A DNA stretch of 51,646 bases, taken from DATEJJ01 sp039649115 (lineage in GTDB: Bacteria > Actinomycetota > Actinomycetes > Mycobacteriales > Micromonosporaceae). Below, piece by piece: positions 26,331-35,419 of the stretch (its first letter is position 1; each line of letters begins with the position of its first letter). The stretch lies in NCBI GenBank assembly GCA_039649115.1, contig JBBWZQ010000135.1:1-51646 (forward strand), given 5' to 3'. Below the pieces are notes generated by a model. That model worked only from the letters and a program-made list of their open reading frames with translations, was not told the DNA's origin and did not search any database. A program made the position numbers and the translations under genes.

Positions 26331-28752
26331 GCTGCGCATCCGGGGCAAGCTGGCCCTTCTCGTGGCGATCCCGCTGCTCGCCGTGGTCGGGTTGACGCTG
26401 CCCGTCGTGGTGACCCGGGTGCAGTCGGCCAGCCAGGCCGCGCACCTGGCGCGGCTGACCCGGGTCGCCAACCAGGTCGGCATCCTGCTGCAGGACGTGC
26501 AGCAGGAGCGCCTGCTGTCGGTGGCGTACCTGCTGGGCCTGGCCGGGCGCGCCGAGGTGGTCAAGCAGGTCAGTGACGTCGACGACCAGCTCGCCGAGGT
26601 ACGCCTGACGCAGGCCGCGGACCTGCCGGCCAGCACCGTGAAGGCGCTGGACGGGATCACCGCGCTGGCGCCGCTGCGCGCGGCGGTACTCGCCCGCAGG
26701 ACCACGCCGGACCAGGTGATCGGCGGCTTCGGTACCTTCGTCAACGGCGCGATCGACTCGCTGCGGCTGCTGCGCGGCGCCGACCTGACGTCCCCGACCG
26801 GCCGGCAGGTCATGGCGCTGGACCTGGTGCTGCGCCTGAACGAAAGCATCAACCTCGGTGGCGTGACCCTGACCTACGCCGCGGCGACCGGCTCGCCCAC
26901 GGCCATCGTGCAGTTCAGCGTGAACCTCCTCAACGCCACCAACCTGCAGGCGACCCTCGCCAGCTACGGGCGGCGCGACGAGGTGGCGCTGTACACCCAG
27001 GTCGTCCAGGTGCTGACCAACCGGCTCGGCGCGGACTTCCTCATCGCGCTCCAGACGGACGCGGCGGCCGCCCTGCGGCGGGTCACCGGTCCACAGGTCT
27101 TCACGACCACCGAAGCGGTCAACATCGTGGGCCGCTTCGTCGAGCAGAAGATCACTGCCGACGTCATCGCCCAGGTCGGTGGGCGGCAGCGGACGCAGAC
27201 CCGGGTGGCGTACGCCGCGATCGGCCTGGCCCTGCTGCTGCTGGTACTGATGATCTCGCTGTCCGCCGCGGTCGCGCGCGCGGTGGCCCGGCCGCTGACG
27301 CGGCTGACGCGATCCGCCGAGCGGGTCGCCCAGGTCGCCGAGGACGAACTGGTGCGGGTCGCCGACGACGAGACCGAGACGGTGCGTCCGGTGCACCTCG
27401 ACGCGGTGGACACCAGCGGGCGGGACGAGATCGGCGAGCTGGCCCGGGCCTTCGAGCGGGTACAGACCACCGCCGCCGGGCTGGTCGAGCGGCAGGCCGT
27501 CAGCCGGCGCAACGTGGCGCAGATGTTCGGGCACGTGGGCCGGCGTACCCAGAACCTGGTCGGCCGGCAGCTCGCGCTCATCGACCGGCTGGAGCGGGTG
27601 GAGACCGACCCGACCCGCATGTCCGACCTGTACCGGCTGGACCACGTCTCCAACCGGTTGCGCCGCAACGCCGGCAGCCTCGTGGTGCTCTCCGGCGGTA
27701 CCGGCAGCGACGACCACCTGGCCCCGATGCCGCTGGGCGACGTGGTGCGCCTCGCGCTCGGCGAGATCGAGGACTACACGCGCGTGGTGGTCGACGTACC
27801 CGCCCACCTGACGATCGTCCCCGCCGTCGTCGGCGACCTGGTCCTGGTGGCCGCCGAGCTGATGGAGAACGCCACGATCTTCTCGCCGCCGCACACGTCG
27901 GTGTCGGTCTTCGCGTCCCCGACCCAGCAGGGCGCCCGGCTGTCCATTGTGGACCACGGCATCGGCCTGTCCGCGGAGCGGCTGGCGGAGGAGAACGCCC
28001 GGCTGGCCCGGCGGGAGCGGCTGGACCTGGCCCCGACCGAGGTGCTGGGCCTGTTCGTGGTGGGCCGGTTGGCCCGCCGGTACGACCTGGCGGTCAGGCT
28101 GGCGCACACCCCCGGCGGCGGGGTGACCGCCGACGTCGAGCTGCCCGACGGGTTGCTCGCCAGCTGGCCCGCGACGCCGGTCCTGGTGCTGGGCGCCGGC
28201 GATCCCGCCGGGTCGGCCGGCCGGCCCGAGATCGAGGACGGTCCGCCACGGCCGCTGCGTGCGGTCGGCCGGGTCACCGCCACCGCGCTGGACAGCGCGC
28301 CGTCCGTCTTCAACATCACCACCCTGCGGAAGACCTTGGAGACCGGGTCGTCCTGGAACGCGTTCGCCCCGTCGCCGCGCACTCCCGCGCCACCGGCGCA
28401 GCCCGCGCCGGCCGACCCGGCCGCGGCGCGCGCTCTGATAGAGGACCTCGAGGCCGGGGTGACCCGGGCCGAGCAGGCCGCCGCCCCGGTTGCCGACCGT
28501 CCGACGAACGGCGCGCCCCGGCCCCCTGCCGGTACGGCCCGCGTCGGCGGCCTCGCGTCGTTGCCACCCCGGCGGGTGCCGGGCGCCACGCTCGGCGCGC
28601 ACCTGCCGCCCACCGCCGCCCCGCGCCCGGCGACACAGCCGGCCGTGGATCCCGAGGCGGTGCGCGCGGCCGTCGAGCAGTTCGAGTTCGGCATCGCCCG
28701 TGCCCTGCGCGAGGTGGACCCCGATCACCGCGACGAGAAGGAATCAGGATGA
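26317..28752 (+). CDS. CvnA-like sensor histidine kinase of a conservon
   Basis: This 811-residue protein has a membrane segment (about 12-33), a nitrate-sensor-like helical extracytoplasmic domain, and a second membrane segment near 293-315. A HAMP linker (ARPLTRLTRSAERVAQVAE) follows. The dimerisation region (YRLDHVSNRLRRNAGSLVVL) leads to an HATPase domain with an N-box (ELMENATIFSPP) and G-boxes (VDHGIGL, GLFVVGRLARRY). The C-terminal 170 residues are Pro/Ala-rich and disordered. This is the standard CvnA layout. In Streptomyces, Cvn systems signal through a roadblock protein, a DUF742 protein and a GTPase, which follow here. GTG 26317 overlaps the preceding gene, and its stop forms ATGA with the next. 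Confidence 0.93.
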   Translation: MLLGRLRIRGKLALLVAIPLLAVVGLTLPVVVTRVQSASQAAHLARLTRVANQVGILLQDVQQERLLSVAYLLGLAGRAEVVKQVSDVDDQLAEVRLTQAADLPASTVKALDGITALAPLRAAVLARRTTPDQVIGGFGTFVNGAIDSLRLLRGADLTSPTGRQVMALDLVLRLNESINLGGVTLTYAAATGSPTAIVQFSVNLLNATNLQATLASYGRRDEVALYTQVVQVLTNRLGADFLIALQTDAAAALRRVTGPQVFTTTEAVNIVGRFVEQKITADVIAQVGGRQRTQTRVAYAAIGLALLLLVLMISLSAAVARAVARPLTRLTRSAERVAQVAEDELVRVADDETETVRPVHLDAVDTSGRDEIGELARAFERVQTTAAGLVERQAVSRRNVAQMFGHVGRRTQNLVGRQLALIDRLERVETDPTRMSDLYRLDHVSNRLRRNAGSLVVLSGGTGSDDHLAPMPLGDVVRLALGEIEDYTRVVVDVPAHLTIVPAVVGDLVLVAAELMENATIFSPPHTSVSVFASPTQQGARLSIVDHGIGLSAERLAEENARLARRERLDLAPTEVLGLFVVGRLARRYDLAVRLAHTPGGGVTADVELPDGLLASWPATPVLVLGAGDPAGSAGRPEIEDGPPRPLRAVGRVTATALDSAPSVFNITTLRKTLETGSSWNAFAPSPRTPAPPAQPAPADPAAARALIEDLEAGVTRAEQAAAPVADRPTNGAPRPPAGTARVGGLASLPPRRVPGATLGAHLPPTAAPRPATQPAVDPEAVRAAVEQFEFGIARALREVDPDHRDEKESG

Positions 28753-29183
28753 CCAGCCCGCACCTGCAGCTCAGTTCCGAGGCCAAGACGTTCAACTGGT
28801 TGCTGGAGTCGTTCACGTCCGGTACCGCCGGAGTGGTGGAGTCCGTCGCGGTGTCGTCGGACGGGCTGCTGATGGCGATGTCGGCGACCCGGGACCGGGC
28901 CAACGCCGAGCGGCTGGCCGCGGTCGTCTCCGGGCTGGCCAGCCTCGCCACCGGCGCGGCCACCTGGTACAGGCTGGGTGGGCTGAACCGGGTCATCGTG
29001 GACATGGCCGAGGGGTACCTGCTGATCACCTCGATCAGCCGCGGCTCCCTGCTCGGCGTCATCGCCACCCGCAGCGCCAACCTCGGCACCATCGCGTACG
29101 AGATGACGCTGTTCGCCAACCGGGCCGGCGCCGTGCTGTCCCCGCGACTCGTCGCCGAGCTGAAGAACTCCGTACAGTCGTGA
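28749..29183 (+). CDS. CvnB-like roadblock/LC7 domain protein
   Basis: This 144-residue single-domain roadblock/LC7 protein (TFNWLLESFTSGTAGVVESVAVSSDGLLMAMS, then LGGLNRVIVDMAEGYLLITSI) is the second conservon component. Proteins of this fold act as adaptors or GTPase-activating partners for small Ras-like GTPases such as the one encoded two genes on. It is soluble. ATG 28749 overlaps the TGA of the kinase gene by 4 nt, with GAAGGA upstream. Confidence 0.95.
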   Translation: MTSPHLQLSSEAKTFNWLLESFTSGTAGVVESVAVSSDGLLMAMSATRDRANAERLAAVVSGLASLATGAATWYRLGGLNRVIVDMAEGYLLITSISRGSLLGVIATRSANLGTIAYEMTLFANRAGAVLSPRLVAELKNSVQS

Positions 29184-29650
29184 CGCCGGCGGGGCAGGAC
29201 GAGGGGCCGGACCGGGAGGCCGCCGCGCGGATCCCGCCCTACCTCGGTGCCCAGCTCCCGCTCGGCGGCGGCGGGACGGATCCGGCGCCGGGAGACGCCG
29301 GCCCGGCCGCCCGGGTCGAGGACCAGCTGCGGCCGTTCGTGCTGACCGCGGGCCGGGTGCGGGGCGCGCCGGACATCGGGCTGGAGACCCAGGTGACCGC
29401 CCGCCCGCTGTGGGGTTCCGTACCCACCCGGCTGTCACCGGAGATGCAGGCCATCATCGCGCTGTGCCGGGAGCCGGTGTCGGTCGCCGAGATCTCCGCC
29501 CGGGTCGGGCTGCACCTGGGCGTCACCAAGATCCTGGTCAGCGACCTGAGCGCCGCCGGCTACCTCGAGGTGCACGCGTTCGACGCGGCCATCCCGCACC
29601 AGCCAGAGACCATCTTGCGAGTGATCCGTGGACTTCGTGCGATCTCCTGA
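29180..29650 (+). CDS. CvnC-like DUF742 protein
   Basis: This 156-residue protein has a disordered N-terminal third (Pro/Gly-rich) and a C-terminal DUF742 domain from RPFVLTAGRV. That domain includes a winged-helix-like part (LSPEMQAIIALCREPVSVAEISARVGL to LGVTKILVSDLSAAGYL). DUF742 proteins always accompany roadblock and GTPase genes in actinobacterial conservons; their exact role is uncertain, probably DNA binding or scaffolding. GTG 29180 overlaps the TGA of the roadblock gene (GTGA). Confidence 0.92.
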   Translation: MTPAGQDEGPDREAAARIPPYLGAQLPLGGGGTDPAPGDAGPAARVEDQLRPFVLTAGRVRGAPDIGLETQVTARPLWGSVPTRLSPEMQAIIALCREPVSVAEISARVGLHLGVTKILVSDLSAAGYLEVHAFDAAIPHQPETILRVIRGLRAIS

Positions 29651-30209
29651 CGGACCGCCGGTACCCGTGAAAATCATCGTGGCCGGCGGGTTCGGGGTGG
29701 GAAAGACCACCACGGTGGGGGCGATCTCCGAGATCGCGCCGCTGACCACCGAGGCCGAGATGACCGCGGAATCGGTCGGCATCGACAACCCCGGGTCGAC
29801 CGCGAAGGACACCACCACGGTGGCCATGGACTTCGGCTGCGTGACCATCGACCACAGCCTCAAGCTGTACCTGTTCGGTACGCCCGGACAGTCCCGCTTC
29901 GGGTTCATGTGGGACGACCTGGTGCAGGGCGCGCTCGGCGCGCTGGTCGTGGTGGACGGCTCCCGGCTGGACGACTGCTATCCGGCGGTGGACTACTTCG
30001 AACGCGCGGGCCTGCCGTTCGTCGTGGGGGTGAACACCTTCCACGGACGGCTGGTCCATGACGTGGATGCGGTGCGCTGGGCACTGGCCGTGGGAGAGAA
30101 TGTCTCCGTGGTGTCCTTCGACGCGCGCGACCGGAAATCGGTACGCGACGCCCTCGTGGCCGTACTGGACCGGGCGCTCGACCATGCGACGGGTGGTCAT
30201 GCGGGGTGA
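29628..30209 (+). CDS. CvnD-like small GTPase
   Basis: This 193-residue Ras/MglA-like GTPase has G1 GGFGVGKTT at residues 20-28, a threonine-rich switch I region (DTTTVAMDFG) and G3 FGTPGQ. The G4 position reads GVNTFHG and not NKxD, a divergence I recall as usual for CvnD proteins. It is the output switch of the conservon. GTG 29628 lies 23 nt inside the DUF742 gene, so the genes are translationally coupled. The next small gene overlaps its end. Confidence 0.93.
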   Translation: MDFVRSPDGPPVPVKIIVAGGFGVGKTTTVGAISEIAPLTTEAEMTAESVGIDNPGSTAKDTTTVAMDFGCVTIDHSLKLYLFGTPGQSRFGFMWDDLVQGALGALVVVDGSRLDDCYPAVDYFERAGLPFVVGVNTFHGRLVHDVDAVRWALAVGENVSVVSFDARDRKSVRDALVAVLDRALDHATGGHAG

Positions 30210-30579
30210 TCTGAGCGACGCGCTGGACCGGCTGGCCCGCCGGGACGAGGCGCTGCGCCGGCGCGCCGAACCGGAGGACGCGCGGTCGGCGGCGGAGGAG
30301 CTGGTCGCCGCGGCCCGCCGGCTGGTCGACCGGCACCCGGAACTGGCCGTCACGGTGACCGTGGAGAGCGGGCAGTCGCGGTCGTCGGTACAGCTGGTGC
30401 ACGGCCAGTCACCGCGGGTGCTTGAGGACGCGGCACCGCAGGAGGAGGCCCCGACGGCCGGGGTACGCCCGCTGGAACTGGCACCCGACGAGGTGGTCGT
30501 GCTGGACAACGCGCCGCAGCCGCCGACCGCCGCGGCCCGGCTGGCCGAACTCCTCCGCGAATACCCGCCGGACTACTAG
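30199..30579 (+). CDS. Small protein of unknown function, last gene of the conservon operon
   Basis: This 126-residue protein has a charged helical N-terminal half (DALDRLARRDEALRRRAEPED to ELVAAARRLVDRHPEL, possible coiled coil) and a less ordered, acidic C-terminus ending PPDY. ATG 30199 overlaps the GTPase gene by 11 nt behind GGGTGG; ATG 30184 is also in frame. Tight coupling to the GTPase suggests a partner or effector of it. No family is recognised. Its TAG and the TAG of the convergent aldehyde dehydrogenase share the same CTAG. Confidence 0.75.
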   Translation: MRGDLSDALDRLARRDEALRRRAEPEDARSAAEELVAAARRLVDRHPELAVTVTVESGQSRSSVQLVHGQSPRVLEDAAPQEEAPTAGVRPLELAPDEVVVLDNAPQPPTAAARLAELLREYPPDY

Positions 30580-32033
30580 AAGGGGAAGGGGCGAGGGCCG
30601 GCTCGGGTGGTGACCCACTGCAGCTCGGAGAAGTCCTCCGCCGTGAAGCCCACCCCGAAGCGGCCCCAGCCGCTGTCCTTGACACCGCCGAAGGGCATCT
30701 GCGGCTCATCGTTGACCGGCTGGTCATTGACGTGCACGATGCCCGACTCCAGCCGCCGCGCGATCTCCTGGCCCCGGTACGGGTCGCCGGTCAGCACGCT
30801 GGCCGCGAGCCCGAACCGCGAGGCGTTGGCGCGCGCCACCGCCTCGTCGGCGTCCCGCACCACCTCCAGGATCACCACCGGCCCGAACGTCTCGTCCAGC
30901 GCGATCTCCGCGTCCGGCGGCACGTCGGTGAGCACGGTCGCGGGATAGCAGGGCGGCGCGGGGGTACCGCCGGCCAGCACCCGGGCACCCATCGCGACGG
31001 CCTCGTCGACCCGGCGCGAGATGAGCGACAGCGCCCACTTGTTGATCAGAGGTCCGATGACCGTCCGCGGATCGGCCGGGTCGCCGGTCGGCAGGGCGGC
31101 CACGCGGTCCGCGAAGCGCCGGGTGAACTCGTCCGCGACCGGGCGCTCCACGAACACCCGCCGCGCGCACATGCACACCTGTCCCTGGTGGACGAACGCG
31201 CCGTAGACAGCCGCGTCGACGGCGTACGGCAGGTCGGCGTCGGCGAGGACGATCAGCGGGTTCTGGCCGCTGAGCTGGAGCACGACCCGCTTGAGGTACC
31301 GGCCGGCCGACTCGGCGATGCGCCGGCCGGTGACGGTCGACCCGGTGAAGTTGATCCGGCGCACGTGCGGGTGGGCGATCAGCTCCTCGGCGATCACGCC
31401 GGCGTCGCCCGGCGCGTGGGTGACCACGTTGAGCACGCCCGGCGGCAGCCCGGCCTGCGCGAACAGCTCGGCCCAGAGGATCCCGCCGGTCAGCGGCGAC
31501 TCCTCGGAGGGCTTGAGCACGACCGTGTTGCCCAGCGCCATCGGGCCGACGATGGCCCGGCCGGCCAGCACCAGCGAGGCGTTCCACGGCGCGATCGCCG
31601 CGACCACGCCGACCGGGCGGCGGGTGGCGACCGCCCGCGTTCCGGGCACGTCCGACGGCAGGACCTGCCCGGTCGGCGCGTACGCGAGCGCGGCGGCCTG
31701 GCGCAGCAGGGCGGCGCTGAAATTCAGCTGTACCGTCGCGAAATGCGGCGTGCAGCCGGTCTCGGCGGCCAGCAACCCGCCGATCTCCTCCCGCCGCGCG
31801 GTCAGCGCGTCGGCCGTGCGCAGCAGGATCAGCTGGCGCTCGCCGGGCGGCACGGCTGCCCAGGAGCCGAAGGCGGTGTGCGCCGCCTCGATCGCGCGCC
31901 GGGCATCCTCGGCGTCGCCGGCCGCGACGGTGGACATCACGCCACCGGTCCACGGGTTGTGGTTCGGGTACTCGCCGCCCGCGGCCGGGTGCGTGAAGCG
32001 GCCGTCGATGTAGTGCAGCACGGCCTTGCTCAT
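30576..32033 (-). CDS. Aldehyde dehydrogenase family protein with altered general-base residue
   Basis: This 485-residue NAD(P)-dependent aldehyde dehydrogenase resembles benzaldehyde/vanillin-type enzymes. The oxyanion-site asparagine is N151 (APWN), the catalytic cysteine C287 (HQGQVCMCA), and the cofactor glutamate is kept in LDETFGPV. The catalytic general-base glutamate, expected in an LELGG-like motif, is Q253 here (VVLQLSGQNP). It is the last gene of the HAAT-type ABC transporter operon; ATG 32033 overlaps the permease stop (ATGA). The context suggests oxidation of an imported aromatic aldehyde. The Glu-to-Gln change could lower activity or shift it to another reaction. Confidence 0.93.
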   Translation of the reverse strand: MSKAVLHYIDGRFTHPAAGGEYPNHNPWTGGVMSTVAAGDAEDARRAIEAAHTAFGSWAAVPPGERQLILLRTADALTARREEIGGLLAAETGCTPHFATVQLNFSAALLRQAAALAYAPTGQVLPSDVPGTRAVATRRPVGVVAAIAPWNASLVLAGRAIVGPMALGNTVVLKPSEESPLTGGILWAELFAQAGLPPGVLNVVTHAPGDAGVIAEELIAHPHVRRINFTGSTVTGRRIAESAGRYLKRVVLQLSGQNPLIVLADADLPYAVDAAVYGAFVHQGQVCMCARRVFVERPVADEFTRRFADRVAALPTGDPADPRTVIGPLINKWALSLISRRVDEAVAMGARVLAGGTPAPPCYPATVLTDVPPDAEIALDETFGPVVILEVVRDADEAVARANASRFGLAASVLTGDPYRGQEIARRLESGIVHVNDQPVNDEPQMPFGGVKDSGWGRFGVGFTAEDFSELQWVTTRAGPRPFPF

Positions 32034-33040
32034 CGGTGCAGGTGGTATCCGACCGGCAGCAGCCGGACCTGCAGCCGGTCGTTCGCGAGGCTCCAGAGGC
32101 CGCGGGGCAGGAACAGCGCGAAGGCGACGGCGACCAGACCCAGCCCGATCAGGTACCAGGCGCCGAGGTCGGCGAACTCGTACTGGATGGCGAAGAACAC
32201 CAGCGCGCCGAGGATCGGCCCCTCGAACGTGCCGAGTCCGCCGACCAGCACCATGAAGATCATGTACGCGGACCACTGCACGCCGAAGATGGACTGTGGC
32301 TGGATGAACAGCGTGTTGGCCAGCGTCAGCGCGCCGGCCGCCCCGCAGCCGAAGCCGGCGAGCACGAAGAGCAGGAACTTCAGCGGACCGACCCGTACCC
32401 CGACCGAGGCGGCGGCCTCCTCGTCGTCCCGGATCGCCTGCAGTGCCGCGCCGGTGCGGTGGCGCAGCAACAGGAACAGCAGCACCAGCAGCAGGATCGT
32501 GAAGCCGAGCGTCAGCCAGTACGTGTACGCGCGGCGCACCTCGGGCGCGTAGACGTTGAGGCCGCGCAGCGAGATGCCGGTACCGCCGCCCAGGCCGTGG
32601 TCGAGGATCACCAGCAGGGCGATCGTCTCGGCGACGACCCACGTGCCGACGGCGAACTGGCCGCCGCGCAGCCGCAGGACGAACAGCGACAGGACGGCGG
32701 CGAGCGCGGCCGAGGCGACGCTGGCGAGGACCACGGCGAGGTACGGGGCGACGCCGTGCTGGGTGAGGTAGATCGTGCCGTACGCGCCGAAGCCGATGAA
32801 CGCCTGCTGGCCCACGGAGACGAGACCGCCGTACCCGGCGAGCGCGTTCCACATGACCGCCAGGATGAGAAAGATCAACAGGCTGGTCAGCTGCTGCACG
32901 ATGTTGGCCTGGAAGAGTTGCGGGACCGCGAACAGCCCGAGCCCGACGAGCACGAGCGCGGTGGAGCCGATCCGCGAGGCGCGGCTGGACCGGCGCACCG
33001 TCCACCGGGCCCCGGCTGTGGTTGCTTGCAGAGTCGTCAT
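32030..33040 (-). CDS. Branched-chain-amino-acid-type ABC permease (LivM family)
   Basis: This 336-residue inner-membrane permease of the HAAT family has 8-10 hydrophobic segments. The family loop RTGAALQAIRDDEEAAASVGV lies between two membrane segments and contacts the ATPase. It forms the channel with the LivH-like protein. HAAT transporters carry amino acids, but many soil bacteria use them for aromatic acids. The linked aldehyde dehydrogenases and IclR regulator favour an aromatic substrate here. Both ends overlap neighbours by 4 nt. Confidence 0.95.
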   Translation of the reverse strand: MTTLQATTAGARWTVRRSSRASRIGSTALVLVGLGLFAVPQLFQANIVQQLTSLLIFLILAVMWNALAGYGGLVSVGQQAFIGFGAYGTIYLTQHGVAPYLAVVLASVASAALAAVLSLFVLRLRGGQFAVGTWVVAETIALLVILDHGLGGGTGISLRGLNVYAPEVRRAYTYWLTLGFTILLLVLLFLLLRHRTGAALQAIRDDEEAAASVGVRVGPLKFLLFVLAGFGCGAAGALTLANTLFIQPQSIFGVQWSAYMIFMVLVGGLGTFEGPILGALVFFAIQYEFADLGAWYLIGLGLVAVAFALFLPRGLWSLANDRLQVRLLPVGYHLHR

Positions 33041-33915
33041 GCGTGCGCGCTCCGGGTGGCGACGAACCGGCCGCGGGGGCTGGCGAGGATCACGAGAAAC
33101 ACCAGATGTCCGGCGAGTATCGAGTATTGCGGGTCGATGTTCGCGCCGATGGTCTGCGCGATGCCCAGCACGATGCCGCCGCCCAGCGTGCCCCACAGCG
33201 AGCCGAGGCCACCGATGACGACCGCCTCGAACGCGAAGATGAGCTGGGTGGGGCCGCTGGACGCCTGGAACGTCGAGTGGATGGCGAGGAACGCGCCGGC
33301 GAGCGTGGCGGTGGCGACCGCGATCGCGGTGGCGCGCGCGTACACGGCGGAGGACGGCACGCCGACCAGGGCCGCGGTGTCCGGATCCTGTGCGGTGGCC
33401 CGCATCTCCCGGCCGAACGCGGTGCGCTGCAGGGTGAGCTGCAGGCCGCCGAGGACGAGCACGGCCACCGCGAGGATGACCAGCCCGAGGTACGGCACGG
33501 AGAGCTGGCTGGTCAGCCGCCAGCTGCCGGTGGAGAGCTGCCCGGCCAGCGAGCCGAGCGAGCGCACGTCCGGCGAGAAGATCTGCAGCATCACGTTCTG
33601 CAGGACGATCGCCAGCCCGAAGGTGGTCAGCAGCGGGGTGAGCACGCCCGAGCGGAGGCTGCGCGCCAACACCGTGCGCTGCAGCAGGTAGCCCAGGATG
33701 AGCATGACGGGCAGCGCGGGCACCAGCGCGAGGAACGGCGACACGTGCGCGCTCGTGGCCACCTCCCAGACCCCGAACGCGCCGAGCACCGCGATGTCGC
33801 CGTGTGCCAGGTTGATGATGCGCATCACGCCGAACATCAGCGAAAGTCCACATGCGAACAACGCGTACAGGCCGCCGAGGAACACGCCCTGCACGACGGC
33901 GTTGACCCAACTCAC
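33037..33915 (-). CDS. Branched-chain-amino-acid-type ABC permease (LivH family)
   Basis: This 292-residue integral membrane protein has the LivH landmarks: LGGLYALFACGLSLMFGVMRIINLAHGD near the N-terminus and FGREMRATAQDPDTAALVG as the ATPase-contact loop. It pairs with the LivM-like permease that follows. GTG 33915 lies behind GGAGG and overlaps the stop of the upstream ATPase gene (GTGA). The substrate is inferred from the cluster to be aromatic. Confidence 0.95.
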   Translation of the reverse strand: MSWVNAVVQGVFLGGLYALFACGLSLMFGVMRIINLAHGDIAVLGAFGVWEVATSAHVSPFLALVPALPVMLILGYLLQRTVLARSLRSGVLTPLLTTFGLAIVLQNVMLQIFSPDVRSLGSLAGQLSTGSWRLTSQLSVPYLGLVILAVAVLVLGGLQLTLQRTAFGREMRATAQDPDTAALVGVPSSAVYARATAIAVATATLAGAFLAIHSTFQASSGPTQLIFAFEAVVIGGLGSLWGTLGGGIVLGIAQTIGANIDPQYSILAGHLVFLVILASPRGRFVATRSAHA

Positions 33916-34649
33916 GGCGCATCCTCCACTGTGGACTTCGTACCGGCCCGGGCGAGGCCGAAATAGGCCTCCGTCACCTGCTCGCGGGTCACCTCGCCGG
34001 TGGCCGCCGCCAGCACCGCGCGACCCTCCAGCATGCACACCACGCGATCGGCGACGGACAGCGCGCGCTGCAGGTCCTGCTCGACGAGGACGAGCGTGGC
34101 GCCGTCGCCGATCAGCGAGGCCAGCGACTGGTACACCATGTCGACGGCGACCGGTGCCAGCCCGAGCGACACCTCGTCGATCAGCAGCAGTCGCGGGTTG
34201 GTCATCAGCGCCCGGCCGATCGACGTCGCCTGCTGCTCGCCGCCGGACAGGGCCGAGGCGCGCTTGTGCCGCAGGGGCTTGAGCAACGGGAACGCGTCGA
34301 GCACGGCGTCCACGCTCCACCGGCCCGGCTGGGCCCGGGCACCGGCCACGAGGAGGTTCTCCTCGACCGTCATCTCGGGGAACAGCTTGCGGCCCTCGGG
34401 TACCAGCACCAGACCCTTCGCGACGCGCTTGTGCGCGGGCAGCGCGCTGATGTCCGTACCATCGAAGAGGATGCGGCCGCCGGCAACCGGGTGTGCCCCC
34501 GCGACGGTGCGCAACAGGGTGGTCTTTCCGGCGCCGTTGGCGCCGACAAGGGCCAGCACCTCGCCGTCGCCGACGGACAGCGACACCTCCCGCACCGCCG
34601 TCAACAGGCCGTGCCGCGCCACCAGACTGTCCACATGCAACACCGTCAT
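33912..34649 (-). CDS. ABC transporter ATP-binding protein (LivF family)
   Basis: This 245-residue ATPase has Walker A GANGAGKT at residues 36-43, an intact signature LSGGEQQ, Walker B LLLIDE and the LivF-typical PEGRKLFPEMTVEENL. It powers the HAAT transporter together with the LivG-like ATPase encoded just upstream. Start and stop each overlap the neighbouring gene by 4 nt, so subunits are made in step. Confidence 0.95.
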   Translation of the reverse strand: MTVLHVDSLVARHGLLTAVREVSLSVGDGEVLALVGANGAGKTTLLRTVAGAHPVAGGRILFDGTDISALPAHKRVAKGLVLVPEGRKLFPEMTVEENLLVAGARAQPGRWSVDAVLDAFPLLKPLRHKRASALSGGEQQATSIGRALMTNPRLLLIDEVSLGLAPVAVDMVYQSLASLIGDGATLVLVEQDLQRALSVADRVVCMLEGRAVLAAATGEVTREQVTEAYFGLARAGTKSTVEDAP

Positions 34650-35419
34650 TGACCCGCCTTCCCCAGGTAGGCGTCGACCACGACGGCGTCGCGCAGCACC
34701 TGCTCCGGGTCGCCGTCCGCGATGACCCGCCCGGCGTCCATGCACACCAGCCGGTCCACGACCCGCACCAGCACGTGCACGATGTGCTCGATCCACACGA
34801 TGCCGGTGCCGAACCGGCGCAGTTGCGTGATGGTGGCGACCAGTTCGTCGGCCTCCGCGTCGGTGAGGCCGCCGCCGATCTCGTCGAGCAGCAGCACCCG
34901 CGGGTTGGTCGCCAGTGCCCGGGCCAGTTCGAGGCGCTTGCGGGACAACAGCCCTAGGTGCTCCGCGCGCCGGTTGGCGACCTCGACGAGGCCGCACAGT
35001 TCGAGCACCTCGACGCAGCGGTCGTAGGTGGCGCCGCGGGCCATCCGGGTGCCGTACGACGCGCCCACGATGACGTTTTCCAGCACCGTCATCCCGCCGA
35101 ACGGCCGCGGCACCTGGAACGCGCGCCCGATCCCGCGCCGGCAGCGCAGTGCCGGGCTGAGCCTGGTCACGTCGTGCCCGTCGATGCGCACCGTACCGGC
35201 GGACGGCGTGACCGAGCCGGCCAGCACGCTGAGCAGCGTGGTCTTCCCGGCGCCGTTGGGGCCGACGATGCCGACCGCCTCGCCGGTGCGCACCGCGAAG
35301 TCGACCTGGCTGAGCACCTGCAGGTCGCCGTAGCGCTTGGACAGGCCGGAGCCGGCGAGGACGGGCTCGGTGCCCGCCGCCCCCGCCGGCCTGGCCAGTT
35401 CGGTGCTGGACGAGCTCAT
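34646..35419 (-). CDS. ABC transporter ATP-binding protein (LivG family)
   Basis: This 257-residue ATPase has Walker A GPNGAGKT at residues 53-60, the LivG-type RGIGRAFQVPRPFGGMTVLENV, and Walker B LLLDEIGGGL. The signature region reads LGLLSRKRLELARAL and not LSGGQ; this form is common in LivG-type ATPases as far as I recall. It is the first cytoplasmic component encoded after the binding protein, whose stop it overlaps by 4 nt. Confidence 0.95.
   Translation of the reverse strand: MSSSSTELARPAGAAGTEPVLAGSGLSKRYGDLQVLSQVDFAVRTGEAVGIVGPNGAGKTTLLSVLAGSVTPSAGTVRIDGHDVTRLSPALRCRRGIGRAFQVPRPFGGMTVLENVIVGASYGTRMARGATYDRCVEVLELCGLVEVANRRAEHLGLLSRKRLELARALATNPRVLLLDEIGGGLTDAEADELVATITQLRRFGTGIVWIEHIVHVLVRVVDRLVCMDAGRVIADGDPEQVLRDAVVVDAYLGKAGQ

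Noticed and set aside
34646..35419. Degenerate ABC signature in the LivG-like ATPase as a sign of inactivity
   Set aside because: The RKRLELARAL form is, as far as I recall, a normal variant among LivG-type ATPases, and both Walker motifs are intact.
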